Assembly: GCF_003996855.1 (NCBI RefSeq)
Contig: NZ_NRQY01000001.1
Span: 2,361,943 to 2,425,942, forward strand
DNA: 64,000 nucleotides
Origin: Morganella morganii
GTDB lineage: Bacteria; Pseudomonadota; Gammaproteobacteria; Enterobacterales; Enterobacteriaceae
Direction of reading: 5' to 3'
In this document: positions 29,386-39,083 of the stretch, in pieces
Layout: each line of letters starts with the position of its first letter
Position numbering within the stretch: the first letter of the stretch is position 1
Translations under genes and position numbers: made by a program
The notes under the pieces: generated by a model
Databases searched by the model: none
What the model was told of the DNA's origin: nothing
The model's input: only the letters and a program-made list of their open reading frames with translations

Positions 29386-29554
29386 ACTGCTTACCTTACT
29401 TCAGTTATACATTCAGCCATACCGGCTCTCTCTGTGATGACGGGAAGTGTAAACCGGCGGTGGTTATCCGGTAAGCAACAAACCTCCGTACTTTCGGTAC
29501 TTTTAAAAACTATTGTGATAAATTTTCGCTTATATCTGTTTCAGGATGGCAAAA

Positions 29555-30417
29555 ATGACAACTCATGACAGTGAACTGACAGATCAGGTTCCGGTATTAA
29601 CAGAAGAAACAGACACACTGCTGACGGGGAAAGTACACTGGCGGATCACGGCGGAGTACCACTGACGTTCGGCAGCGCCTATCTCACCCTGATGATCTGC
29701 CGGGCGGGATACGCACATATGACACTGAATTTTAAGTCTCAGGCTGTGCGGGCGGGGGATATTCTGGTGCTGGCGGAAGATACGATCGCGCTGCTGAAAA
29801 AGCGCTCGCGGGGATTCCGTGTGTTTTTTTGTCTGATCCCGACCTCTTTCTCTGCCGAAATCGCTTATGTTCTGCCGAACCCGCTGTTTCTGTTTCTGCA
29901 TGAATATCCCCGCTGTATCCCGCTGCCGGCGGAAAAACCGCTGCTGACAATGTGGCTGGCACAAATGCAGGATATCACCCGCAACAGCCCGGTTTACCGG
30001 CATATTAAGCAGCGTAATCATTTACAGAATCTGTTTTTGCGGATAGCGGAAAGAATGCCGCCGGATGCCCCGGCCGCCACACAGAAGTACAGCCGGAAAG
30101 AGACGCTGTGCTGGCAGTTCTGGGAATTGATCTGCCGCCACAGCCGGGAGCGCAGGGATGTGCAGTACTATGCACGGCAGTTAAATATCACGCCGTTTTA
30201 TCTGTCACAGCTGACCAAAACGTTTTTCAATCATTCGCCCAAGTCACTGATCAACCGCCGGGTTATCCCGGAAATAAAAACGCTGCTGCGTTACAGTACG
30301 CTGTCAGTGGAACAGATCGCGGATAAACTGCACTTTGATGACCCATCCTACCTGTGCCGCTATTTCAGACGGGAAACCGGCATTTCCCTGACAACTTACC
30401 GGCGGCAGAGCAGCTGA
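29555..30417 (+). pseudogene. AraC-family transcriptional regulator, frameshifted
   Basis: The C-terminal 100 residues form an AraC helix-turn-helix pair (YARQLNITPFYLSQLTKTFF and VEQIADKLHFDDPSYLCRYFRR). An N-terminal sensing part precedes it. The best start, ATG 29555 with AGGA upstream, gives MTTHDSELTDQVPVLTEET and stops at 29666. The long frame resumes with ADHGGVPLTFGSAYLTLM. One extra G in the GGGG at 29626-29629 would join them. The first start codon in the open frame is ATG 29692, which would lose the N-terminus. About 288 codons if repaired. Target unknown. Confidence 0.7.
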
Positions 30418-30418
30418 G

Positions 30419-30724
30419 TTATTTTTTACCGCTGAGCAGTTCCTGCTCCAGCCAGGCTTTCACATCTTCCGGGGCATATTTCAGGCTGTTAGAGCCGCGG
30501 GTGATGGTCGCAATCCCGACACCCAGCTCACTTTTCAGCTCACGCTGGCTCATCTTACCGCGCAGCAGCTCCTCAACTATCCGCACACGTGTGCCGAGCG
30601 CCGTGCGCTCATCCGGGGTAAAAAGCAGCTGAAAAAGGTGGGATTCAATATCCTGTGAATAGGCGTTGCGCAGCAGGCTGACAAAGCGCTGCCAGTCGCT
30701 GTCCTGAAGTTGGTCTGTTGTCAT
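30419..30724 (-). CDS. trpR: Trp operon repressor
   Basis: Tryptophan-sensing dimeric repressor of trp, aroH and its own gene. The 101 residues keep the helix-turn-helix region [23 protein letters not shown] and [12 protein letters not shown] matching operator overlaps its promoter. It is convergent with the AraC gene and sits next to slt, as in E. coli. Confidence 0.95.
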   Translation of the reverse strand: MTTDQLQDSDWQRFVSLLRNAYSQDIESHLFQLLFTPDERTALGTRVRIVEELLRGKMSQRELKSELGVGIATITRGSNSLKYAPEDVKAWLEQELLSGKK

Positions 30725-30755
30725 GTGTCACCCCATAGAACCGAGAGTACAAAAA

Positions 30756-30789
30756 GTACCCGTTAACTAGTACAGCTAGGATAACACAA
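30756..30789 (-). promoter_or_regulatory. trpR promoter with Trp operator
   Basis: On the minus strand TTGTGT (30789-30784), 17 bases, TTAACG (30766-30761). Overlapping it, GTACTAGTTAACGGGTAC (30773-30756) is close to the symmetric trp operator GTACTAGTTAACTAGTAC. This supports autorepression. Confidence 0.85.
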
Positions 30790-30834
30790 GCCCGGTACAG
30801 CTGTCTTCTGCTGAACCGGGCCGGAAAGAGACTA

Positions 30835-32763
30835 TCAGTAACGCATTGATTGTTCGGAAGGTGTCAGGACATCAGCCGGACGCTGCCCTTTCAGGAAGTT
30901 CTGATAAAAGACATCAAATGCCAGCACATTCTTCACATAACCGCGGGTTTCCGCAAACGGAATGGTTTCCACGAAGGCAACCGCATCGAGCCGTCCGCCG
31001 CTGTTACTCAGCCAGCGGGTTACCCGGTTCGGGCCTGCGTTATAAGCCGCACTCGCCAGGATACGGTTCTGGCCGAACTGGTTATACACGCCGTTGAGAT
31101 ACGCGGTGCCTATCTCAATATTTTTGCGCGGATTAACCAGCTGTGCGGTATTACTGTAATCCGCAATACCGTTGTCGCGGACAGTCTGGGTTGACGTTGC
31201 CGGCATCAGCTGCATCAGCCCGGTCGCACCGACCGGTGAACGCGCCTGCGGATTCCAGGCACTTTCCTGGCGGGCTATCGCCATTGCATAGCTTTTGCTG
31301 ATATTTTTATTCTGTGTGAACTCATCAAACTCACTCTGCCAGGCCAGCGGGAAACGTTCTTCGAGGTGATCCCATAATTTGCCGTTGATCGTCGCCTGCA
31401 CACTCAGATCCGCCCAGCCCTGCTCCAGCGCATAACGCGCCAGCTGCGCTTTGCGCGCCGGTGTCTGGCTGCCCACCAGATTCAGCCACTCAGTACGGGC
31501 CAGCCCTTCCATCTGCCAGTACAGCAGTTCACGGATACGCTGAATTTCCGGCAGATTACTGATGCTGTTGTCCGGTTTATCCGCCGCATTAATCATCATG
31601 ACATACGGTTTACCCAGGCGCTGTGCCGCCACCATCGGATAGAACCCGCGGCCCTGCGTAATTTTTTCCAGAATGGCATCCGCAGCGGCTTTATTTCCGC
31701 CTTTTTCCAGCAGTACGGCACGCCAGTACTGCCATTCCTCTTTCTGCTGCGCATCCGCCGGTAACCGGGCCAGCCAGCGATCCAGATCGCGATCATCCGC
31801 GTTACTCAGCGCCAGACGCACACGGCGTTCACGCAGCGTCACCGAATCCGTTTCCTGAATCACCTCATCACGCCAGGCAGCCTGCCCGGGGGTAACATCG
31901 CTTCCCATATACTGCCATGCAATGGCATCTTTCAGTTGCTGCCGCTCGCTGTCATTCATTTTCTGGGCGCGCGCGACACTGTTCAGATCCGTACGGGCGG
32001 CATCCGGCGATTTGCGGGCATAAGCGGAAAATGCGGAAATGGTGGCCTGGCGGGTAAAATCGGTCGGGCTCAGTTGTGCAAATGTCACCACCGATGCCGG
32101 ATTTTTCTGTAAATTAATCAGACCGTTACTTATGGTCTGATAAGAAGCAGGTAAACGTTTTGCCAGATAACTGACCAGAGAGGAATTGCCGTTTTTCAGT
32201 GCCAGACTGATACGTTCAAGGACACGTTCCGGCGTCAGCCCGCCGGACTGATCCCAGACATCAAATAACTTATCACAGGAGGACGGCAGAGAATTGCCCG
32301 CCGGCCAGATCGATTTTGCCCCGTCGAGCGCAACCTGACGGTTTCCGGTCTGCCAGCTGGCATAATAGTAATCACACTTCGCACTGACCGGTTTCGGTAC
32401 AGTGGTACTGAAACTAATCAGCCCCTGCCAGTCATTACGTTTGGCCAGTTCGCTGATAAATTTATTTTTCAGGCTTGCCGCTGACGGCAGGTTCGGATGG
32501 GTATCCGTAAAGTTTTTCACCTGACCGGATGTCAGCAGGCTCATATCCTGTGTCAGCTCACGGTACTCGAGATAAGGATAGAGCGGATAGTCACGCAATG
32601 ACGGCATCAGGCGTTCCACTTCCGCCATATTATTGGCATCCCAGGCAGATTTGACATCCTGATAGCGCTGACGCTGCTCACTCAGTGAATCCGCTGACGC
32701 CAGTGCTGAAAACATCAGCATGCTGAGAGCCGCCACGCCCGGCCATATACATTTCCTCATCAT
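30835..32763 (-). CDS. slt: Soluble lytic murein transglycosylase Slt70
   Basis: Periplasmic enzyme that cleaves peptidoglycan to 1,6-anhydromuropeptides. A signal peptide (about 1-25, ending SALASA-DS) precedes a long alpha-helical ring domain and the C-terminal lysozyme-like domain, with the catalytic Glu in ARQESAWNPQARSPVGATGLMQLMP and SAAYNAGPNRV. I start at ATG 32763 (or the next codon), after AGGAG; an upstream frame extension of 28 residues would hide the signal peptide. About 642 residues, close to E. coli. Confidence 0.94.
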   Translation of the reverse strand: MMRKCIWPGVAALSMLMFSALASADSLSEQRQRYQDVKSAWDANNMAEVERLMPSLRDYPLYPYLEYRELTQDMSLLTSGQVKNFTDTHPNLPSAASLKNKFISELAKRNDWQGLISFSTTVPKPVSAKCDYYYASWQTGNRQVALDGAKSIWPAGNSLPSSCDKLFDVWDQSGGLTPERVLERISLALKNGNSSLVSYLAKRLPASYQTISNGLINLQKNPASVVTFAQLSPTDFTRQATISAFSAYARKSPDAARTDLNSVARAQKMNDSERQQLKDAIAWQYMGSDVTPGQAAWRDEVIQETDSVTLRERRVRLALSNADDRDLDRWLARLPADAQQKEEWQYWRAVLLEKGGNKAAADAILEKITQGRGFYPMVAAQRLGKPYVMMINAADKPDNSISNLPEIQRIRELLYWQMEGLARTEWLNLVGSQTPARKAQLARYALEQGWADLSVQATINGKLWDHLEERFPLAWQSEFDEFTQNKNISKSYAMAIARQESAWNPQARSPVGATGLMQLMPATSTQTVRDNGIADYSNTAQLVNPRKNIEIGTAYLNGVYNQFGQNRILASAAYNAGPNRVTRWLSNSGGRLDAVAFVETIPFAETRGYVKNVLAFDVFYQNFLKGQRPADVLTPSEQSMRY

Positions 32764-33039
32764 CTGCTCCTGTCTCCTTAATTCCCGTTTATCTGCACAA
32801 TACTTCAGACCCTGATACACAGTGTAAGTGGCCTGCTCCGCAGACACAAATCATACCGCTGTACCGGATAACCAGATACCAAAAATTATATTATTCAGAA
32901 TATATGTCTGATTATTCTTATTGTGTATTCCCTTTGCCATAAATGATGGCTTACTCAACAATAATCAGTTATATCATCTGGTATTGGTTTAATTATTAAT
33001 ATATAATAAATATAATTTCAAAATTATAATTATAACAAT

Positions 33040-33137
33040 TCAGGGCACTGATTGCTGCCGCAAACAGAATCCTGAGCACTACCCCTATATCTATAAGACG
33101 TGAAAACATTTCAGACGACTCCGGTCGTCTTTTTTTT
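33040..33137 (+). ncRNA. Candidate small RNA or leader upstream of ettA
   Basis: A clean terminator, AGACGAC-TCCG-GTCGTCT plus eight T residues (33113-33137), lies on the plus strand, but no plus-strand gene precedes it. An AT-rich stretch with TATAAT-like boxes at about 33005-33040 could start a transcript of about 100 bases. It could be a free sRNA or an ettA leader that is mostly terminated. The 450 bases between slt and ettA hold no other gene. Confidence 0.45.
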
Positions 33138-33298
33138 GGCGGGAATAACGCAGGCCAATGTTAGAATGGGGAATCTGCTGTACCCGCCGGTCACTGCCGG
33201 CAACCGGGCAACACTGACACCGGAGTGGCTTTAACTAAACGTAAAACTTCGTCATAATGCCCCGCAGATGCCCCATCAACGAAAAAAGGTATACTACA

Positions 33299-34966
33299 TT
33301 GGCTCAATACGTTTATTCGATGCACCGTGTCGGCAAAATTGTGCCGCCGAAGCGTCATATACTGAAAGATATCTCTCTGAGTTTCTTCCCGGGCGCCAAA
33401 ATCGGTGTTCTCGGCCTGAATGGTGCCGGTAAATCAACCCTGCTGCGCATTATGGCAGGCGTGGATACCGACATTGAAGGTGAAGCACGTCCGCAGCCCG
33501 GCCTGAACATCGGCTACCTGCCGCAGGAACCGAAGCTGAATCCGGAATACACTGTCCGTGAAGCCGTTGAGGAAGCTGTTGCTGAAGTGAAAAATGCCCT
33601 GACCCGTCTGGATGAAGTGTACGCACTGTATGCGGCTCCGGATGCGGACTTTGACAAACTCGCCAAAGAACAGGGTGAGCTGGAAGCCATTATCCAGTCT
33701 CATGACGGCCATAATCTGGATAACCAACTGGAACGTGCGGCAGATGCCCTGCGTTTACCGGCCTGGGATGCCAAAATCGGTAATCTTTCCGGGGGTGAGC
33801 GCCGCCGTGTGGCTATCTGCCGCCTGCTGCTGGAAAAACCGGATATGCTGCTGCTCGACGAACCGACCAACCACCTGGATGCGGAATCGGTCGCCTGGCT
33901 GGAACGCTTCCTGCACGACTACGAAGGCACCGTTGTGGCGATCACCCATGACCGTTACTTCCTTGATAACGTTGCCGGCTGGATACTCGAACTTGACCGC
34001 GGTGAAGGTATTCCGTGGGAAGGTAACTACTCAAGCTGGCTGGAGCAGAAAGATGCCCGTCTGGCGCAGGAAGCCTCTTCCGACGCTGCCCGCCGCAAGT
34101 CTATCGAGAAAGAGCTGGAGTGGATCCGTCAGAATCCGAAAGGCCGTCAGTCCAAAGGCAAGGCCCGTCTGGCCCGCTTTGAGGAACTGAACAGCGTTGA
34201 GTACCAGAAACGTAACGAGACCAACGAACTCTTTATTCCGCCTGGTCCGCGTCTGGGTGACAAAGTGCTGGAAGTCGAAAACCTGACCAAATCTTATGAT
34301 GGCCGCACTCTGATTGATAATCTGAGTTTCTCCCTGCCGAAAGGGGCGATCGTCGGGATTATCGGGCCGAACGGCGCGGGTAAATCCACCCTGTTCCGTA
34401 TGATCAGCGGTAAAGAACAGCCGGATTCCGGTACCATCACTCTGGGTGATACCGTCACTATCGCATCCGTTGATCAGTTCCGTGATGCCATGGATGATAA
34501 GAAAACCGTCTGGGAAGAAGTCTCCGGCGGGCAGGATATCATGCGTATCGGCACCACAGAGATCCCGAGCCGTGCTTATGTCGGGCGCTTTAACTTCAAA
34601 GGTGTTGATCAGGGTAAACGTGTCGGTGAGTTATCCGGTGGTGAGCGCGGCCGTCTGCATCTGGCAAAACTGTTGCAGGTCGGCGGCAACATGCTGCTGC
34701 TCGATGAACCGACCAACGACCTGGATATCGAAACCCTGCGTGCGCTGGAAAACGCCCTGCTGGAATTCCCGGGCTGCGCCATGGTTATTTCCCATGACCG
34801 CTGGTTCCTTGACCGTATCGCCACCCATATCATCGATTATCAGGATGAGGGGAAAGTGGAGTTCTTCGAAGGTAACTTCAGTGAATATGAAGATTACAAG
34901 AAACGGACTCTCGGCGAAGCCGCTCTGGAGCCGCACCGCATCAAGTACAAACGTATGACCAAATAG
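33299..34966 (+). CDS. ettA: Energy-dependent translational throttle protein EttA
   Basis: ABC-F ATPase that binds the ribosomal E site and gates the first elongation step according to ATP/ADP. Two ABC domains: Walker A GLNGAGKST and GPNGAGKST, signatures LSGGERRR and LSGGERGR, Walker B MLLLDEPTNHLD and MLLLDEPTNDLD; between them the linker RRKSIEKELEWIRQ. I use TTG at 33299 with AAGG nine bases upstream, giving 555 residues starting LAQYVYSMHRVGK, the E. coli length. A longer reading from 33257 adds a non-family tail. Confidence 0.96.
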   Translation: MAQYVYSMHRVGKIVPPKRHILKDISLSFFPGAKIGVLGLNGAGKSTLLRIMAGVDTDIEGEARPQPGLNIGYLPQEPKLNPEYTVREAVEEAVAEVKNALTRLDEVYALYAAPDADFDKLAKEQGELEAIIQSHDGHNLDNQLERAADALRLPAWDAKIGNLSGGERRRVAICRLLLEKPDMLLLDEPTNHLDAESVAWLERFLHDYEGTVVAITHDRYFLDNVAGWILELDRGEGIPWEGNYSSWLEQKDARLAQEASSDAARRKSIEKELEWIRQNPKGRQSKGKARLARFEELNSVEYQKRNETNELFIPPGPRLGDKVLEVENLTKSYDGRTLIDNLSFSLPKGAIVGIIGPNGAGKSTLFRMISGKEQPDSGTITLGDTVTIASVDQFRDAMDDKKTVWEEVSGGQDIMRIGTTEIPSRAYVGRFNFKGVDQGKRVGELSGGERGRLHLAKLLQVGGNMLLLDEPTNDLDIETLRALENALLEFPGCAMVISHDRWFLDRIATHIIDYQDEGKVEFFEGNFSEYEDYKKRTLGEAALEPHRIKYKRMTK

Positions 34967-34978
34967 GCCATACAACGG

Positions 34979-35016
34979 AAAATGCCGCGTGGTGAAGAAC
35001 CGCGCGGCATTTTTTG
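34979..35016 (+). terminator. Terminator of ettA
   Basis: AATGCCGCG and CGCGGCATT pair around a loop of about 13 bases, followed by six T residues. Confidence 0.85.
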
Positions 35017-35312
35017 GTTGGATGGATAAAAGAGTGTCTTTTGTTACGGGTATTACATTGAACCTAGTACTTAAGGTACAACCGAAGCTGACTTACTACT
35101 TCATACTTACCGCTTTCATAACACTTAAAACTGACAAATAAATCAATCAGTTAACACCATCAGTAAAGGGATCCTTTACTCTTCATCTTTCCTCCCTTTG
35201 TTGCCCTGAATTCTGCCGGACGCTGTGTGTTGTCCTTGTTCTTTTAGTATAGAAGAGAAAAATAATTTCTCACGGAAATGACCTGATTAATTTCCGGTTC
35301 CGGCAACATTCT
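35017..35312. other. Intergenic region with a palindrome
   Basis: No reading frame with support. AGTAAAGG-GAT-CCTTTACT at 35163-35181 forms an eight-pair stem. No T run follows on either strand, so it is not a standard terminator for nadR, whose 3' end faces this region. Confidence 0.4.
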
Positions 35313-36575
35313 TTATTTTTGCTGATCTCCGTCACGAATTTCAGGGGTATCCAGCATCAGCAGATGCTGAACCAGATCCACGCATTCAAGAAAACGGGTG
35401 TCATAATCCCCCGACGTCACGTGGACAAATTTAATGCCGTTTTCCCGCAGCATATCGATCAGCAGATCCTGAAACGCTTTGCGATCATTATCACTGCCGA
35501 GGCTGCGCAGTCCGTCTGCCACCCACGGCGTGTTATTTTCCAGCAGGATCACCAGATCAAACCGGTATTCCGCAATCAGCGCCTGCACAAACGGATGCTC
35601 TTTGCCCTCATAACGCTTGCAGAAAGCCTGCGTCGTGACAAAATCCGTATCAACAAAAGCAACTTTATTCGCATATTTTACTGCAAAATCAATATATTGT
35701 GCATGACCCAGTGCGATTTTGTCATAATCGGAATATTGCAGCGCCATTTCATCGCCGCCCAGATGGGAAAACACATAATCCCGCCCGTATTCCCAGGCAC
35801 TGGTGGTATTAAACATATTCGCCAGTTTATTAACAAGCGTGGATTTGCCGCTGGACTCCCCGCCGAGCACCGCCACGATCCGCACAAAGAAGGGTTTGAC
35901 CTCTGTCGGAATATAATCCCAGTAGCGGAATGGCGCCTGCCGGATCTGACGCCCGCTGATATTCATAAAAGTGCGTTCCGGATCGATAAGCACCGTTTCA
36001 ATGCCGAACGACTCGCGGTAACGCGGCACATCCGCTTTCTCACCTGAATAGATGAAGTCCGGTGAGATCCCTTTTTCCCGCATAAACTGACACACGCCCT
36101 GACTCCAGTGCTCCCAGCCGTGCGGATACGGATCATAGGCATGTTCATCAAATGAGTGAATACGGATGTTTTTCTGATATTTAAAGGTTTGCAGCAGCCA
36201 GCGCAGACGATCACTGACTGTCGGCTGCTGAGACATCGAACTGTTGATAAACAACGCCTTATCACGCGGCTCATCATGGCAGAGGATCACATGCAGCTCA
36301 TCCACCTGGCTGCACGCCCGCTGAATCAGGTAGATATGCCCCGTGTGCAGCGGGTAAAACTTGCCGAATACCACCCCGGTAATTTTTTGTTTCAGCGGGT
36401 AATCCAGCCCCAGCGCACTGTGCAGCCCGGCCAGCTTCTGGCCGCCGGGACTTTTGATTTTGTTGTTAATCAGCTGGCTGAGATACCCTTTGGTCACCCC
36501 GCACTGATCCGCCAGTTGCTGAAGTGTCACACCTGCCTGTTTAATGGCTTGTTTCAGATAGGAAAAATCGGTCAT
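35313..36575 (-). CDS. nadR: NAD biosynthesis regulator / NMN adenylyltransferase / ribosylnicotinamide kinase
   Basis: Three-part protein. A helix-turn-helix (about 1-60, LQQLADQCGVTKGYLSQLIN) represses NAD genes; a nucleotidyltransferase domain (GVVFGKFYPLHTGHIYLIQ) makes NAD from NMN; a P-loop kinase domain (LGGESSGKSTLVNKLA) phosphorylates nicotinamide riboside. Start ATG 36575 gives MTDFSYLKQAIKQAG, as in E. coli; about 420 residues. It directly follows radA, 15 bases after its stop. Confidence 0.95.
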   Translation of the reverse strand: MTDFSYLKQAIKQAGVTLQQLADQCGVTKGYLSQLINNKIKSPGGQKLAGLHSALGLDYPLKQKITGVVFGKFYPLHTGHIYLIQRACSQVDELHVILCHDEPRDKALFINSSMSQQPTVSDRLRWLLQTFKYQKNIRIHSFDEHAYDPYPHGWEHWSQGVCQFMREKGISPDFIYSGEKADVPRYRESFGIETVLIDPERTFMNISGRQIRQAPFRYWDYIPTEVKPFFVRIVAVLGGESSGKSTLVNKLANMFNTTSAWEYGRDYVFSHLGGDEMALQYSDYDKIALGHAQYIDFAVKYANKVAFVDTDFVTTQAFCKRYEGKEHPFVQALIAEYRFDLVILLENNTPWVADGLRSLGSDNDRKAFQDLLIDMLRENGIKFVHVTSGDYDTRFLECVDLVQHLLMLDTPEIRDGDQQK

Positions 36576-36590
36576 TCTCTGCTGCCTCAC

Positions 36591-37979
36591 TTATTCCAGT
36601 TCATCCAGTACAGACAGGGCATCCGATAATTTTTTCACACCAAACACCTGCATGCCCGGCGGCGGATTTTTCGGGCGGTTGGCATTCGGCACAATCGCCC
36701 GTTTGAAACCGTGTTTGGCCGCTTCCGAGATCCGCTCCTGGCCGCTCGGTACCGGGCGGATCTCTCCCGCCAGCCCGACTTCACCGAAGATCACCACATC
36801 ACGCGGGATCGGCCGGTCGCGGAAACTGGAGACCAGCGAGAGCAGCAACGCCAGATCCGCACTGGTTTCGGTGACTTTTACCCCGCCGACCACGTTGACG
36901 AACACATCCTGATCCGACATCTGTAATCCGCCGTGACGGTGCAGCACGGCCAGCAGGATCGCCAGCCGGTTTTGCTCCAGCCCGACCGCCACCCGGCGCG
37001 GATTCGACATCATCGAGTGATCCACCAGCGCCTGGATTTCCACCAGCAGCGGACGCGTACCTTCCCAGACCACCATCACCGAACTGCCGGACGTGACTTC
37101 ATCCCCGCGGCTCAGGAAAATGGCGGACGGGTTACTCACCTCGCGCAGCCCCTGCTCCGTCATGGCAAACACACCCAGCTCATTCACCGCACCAAAGCGG
37201 TTTTTATGGCTGCGCAGCGTACGGAAACGGGAATCGGCCTCACCGTCGAGCATTACCGAGCAGTCAATACAGTGCTCAAGCACTTTCGGCCCGGCCAGAG
37301 AGCCGTCTTTGGTCACGTGGCCGACCATAATGATCGCCACACCCCGGGTTTTGGCAAAGCGGGTCAGATATGCTGCGGTTTCGCGCACCTGTGCCACACT
37401 GCCCGGCGAAGACTGAATATCCGCCATATGCATCACCTGGATGGAGTCGATCACCATCAGCTTCGGCTGTTCCTGCTCTGCGATCAGGCAAATCTGCTCA
37501 ATCGCCGTTTCCGACAGCATATTGAGATTATCCATCGGCAGCCCGAGACGGTGCGCCCGCATTGCCACCTGCTGTAAGGATTCCTCCCCTGTGACATACA
37601 GGGTTTTCATCTGCGCGGCGAGCTGGCACATCGTCTGTAACAGCAGGGTACTTTTCCCGGCGCCCGGGTTACCGCCGATCAGAATGGCACTGCCCGGCAC
37701 CACGCCGCCGCCCAGCACCCGGTCAAATTCTTTGAAACCGGAGGAGAAACGCGGCAGTTCCTCAAGACTGATTTCCGACAGCTTCTGAACTTTGCTGACA
37801 CCGCTCTGCCCGGCATAGCCGCTGAGACGGTCATTACGCGCTGCCGAAGATGAAACAGAAGCCAGCCGGACTTCCGTGATGGTATTCCACGCCTGACACG
37901 CGGTGCACTGCCCCTGCCAGCGGGGATAATCCGCCCCGCACTCATTACAGACAAAGGCGCGTTTTGCTGGTTTTGCCAC
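36591..37979 (-). CDS. radA: DNA repair protein RadA
   Basis: RecA-like ATPase that helps process recombination intermediates. An N-terminal four-Cys zinc finger (FVCNECGADYPRWQGQCTAC) is followed by the ATPase core with Walker A GGNPGAGKST, the family KNRFG motif (SHKNRFGAVNE) and a C-terminal Lon-like domain. It has 462 residues. The middle gene of serB-radA-nadR. Confidence 0.97.
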   Translation of the reverse strand: MAKPAKRAFVCNECGADYPRWQGQCTACQAWNTITEVRLASVSSSAARNDRLSGYAGQSGVSKVQKLSEISLEELPRFSSGFKEFDRVLGGGVVPGSAILIGGNPGAGKSTLLLQTMCQLAAQMKTLYVTGEESLQQVAMRAHRLGLPMDNLNMLSETAIEQICLIAEQEQPKLMVIDSIQVMHMADIQSSPGSVAQVRETAAYLTRFAKTRGVAIIMVGHVTKDGSLAGPKVLEHCIDCSVMLDGEADSRFRTLRSHKNRFGAVNELGVFAMTEQGLREVSNPSAIFLSRGDEVTSGSSVMVVWEGTRPLLVEIQALVDHSMMSNPRRVAVGLEQNRLAILLAVLHRHGGLQMSDQDVFVNVVGGVKVTETSADLALLLSLVSSFRDRPIPRDVVIFGEVGLAGEIRPVPSGQERISEAAKHGFKRAIVPNANRPKNPPPGMQVFGVKKLSDALSVLDELE

Positions 37980-38004
37980 TCGTGACCCCGTAATAACTGA
38001 TAAA

Positions 38005-38982
38005 TTAACGTTCTTCGTGTTTCAGACCACCGCTGAGGGTACACATAACCCCCATCAGGTCGGCGTGGCGGATAGCCACTTTCGCCCGTGCATAGACTTT
38101 CGGTTTGGCATGGAATGCAATTCCAAGACCCGCTTTTTTCAGCATTTTCAGGTCATTGGCTCCATCACCGATAGCCACGGTCTGTTCTAACGGAATATTG
38201 AGAAATTCCGCCAGTTTCACCAGCGCCTGCGCTTTGTATTTGGCATCCACCACTGGGCCTTTGACTTTGCCGGTCAGTTTGCCGTCTTTAATTTCCAGCT
38301 GATTGGCATAGACAGCAATCAGGCGCAGAGAATCTTTTAAATGATTGGCGTAGAAAGTAAATCCGCCGGAGGCAATCGCGACATGCCAGTCCATCGCCTG
38401 GAGTTTCCGCACCAGGCTGGTCAGCCCCGGCATCAGCGGCAGTGTATCCAGCACCTGCTGTAAAATGGCGGCATCCGCCCCGGCCAGCAGGCTGACACGC
38501 GCTTTCAGGCTTTCGCTGAAATCCAGTTCACCCTGCATGGCCCGTTCTGTGACATCCGCGACTTCATCACCGACACCCGCCAGCCGGGCGATTTCATCGA
38601 TACACTCGATTTGGATCGCGGTGGAGTCCATATCCATCATCAATAACCCGGGTGAGCGCAGTTTCGGAATATTACCCAACGGCACCACATCCATCTGAAA
38701 TTCATCTGCCACACGCTTGATACGCCCGGTCAGGCTGCCCGCAATCCGGACCACCTGATAATCATCAATCCGCCATGACGAGACCACCACTATTGCCGCG
38801 CCCAGCCGGTGCTGAAAATCGCTGATCCGCGCCTTATCCAGCCTGCGCCCGTACAGCAGCCAGCCGCTGTCACCCGCCCGGTAGTCCAGCGGCATGACTT
38901 CATCACCGCTCAGGGAAAGAGGAAGACCCGGCCATTTATGGATTTCATTCGGCAAATAACAGTAGGTCAGACTCGTCGACAT
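38005..38982 (-). CDS. serB: Phosphoserine phosphatase
   Basis: HAD-family enzyme for the last step of serine synthesis. The N-terminal regulatory part is followed by the catalytic domain: MMDMDSTAIQIECIDEIA (nucleophile Asp), VAIASGGFTFYA, and AIGDGANDLKML. I start at ATG 38982 with GGAG nine bases upstream; 325 residues. Divergent from smp. Confidence 0.96.
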   Translation of the reverse strand: MSTSLTYCYLPNEIHKWPGLPLSLSGDEVMPLDYRAGDSGWLLYGRRLDKARISDFQHRLGAAIVVVSSWRIDDYQVVRIAGSLTGRIKRVADEFQMDVVPLGNIPKLRSPGLLMMDMDSTAIQIECIDEIARLAGVGDEVADVTERAMQGELDFSESLKARVSLLAGADAAILQQVLDTLPLMPGLTSLVRKLQAMDWHVAIASGGFTFYANHLKDSLRLIAVYANQLEIKDGKLTGKVKGPVVDAKYKAQALVKLAEFLNIPLEQTVAIGDGANDLKMLKKAGLGIAFHAKPKVYARAKVAIRHADLMGVMCTLSGGLKHEER

Positions 38983-39083
38983 CAACAGATACTCCTATAA
39001 TCCCTGATAATATTCATGATGGTAGCAGATAAAAATTGCCGCTTCTGGCAATATGGTGGCGACAACGGAAAAACGGATAAACA

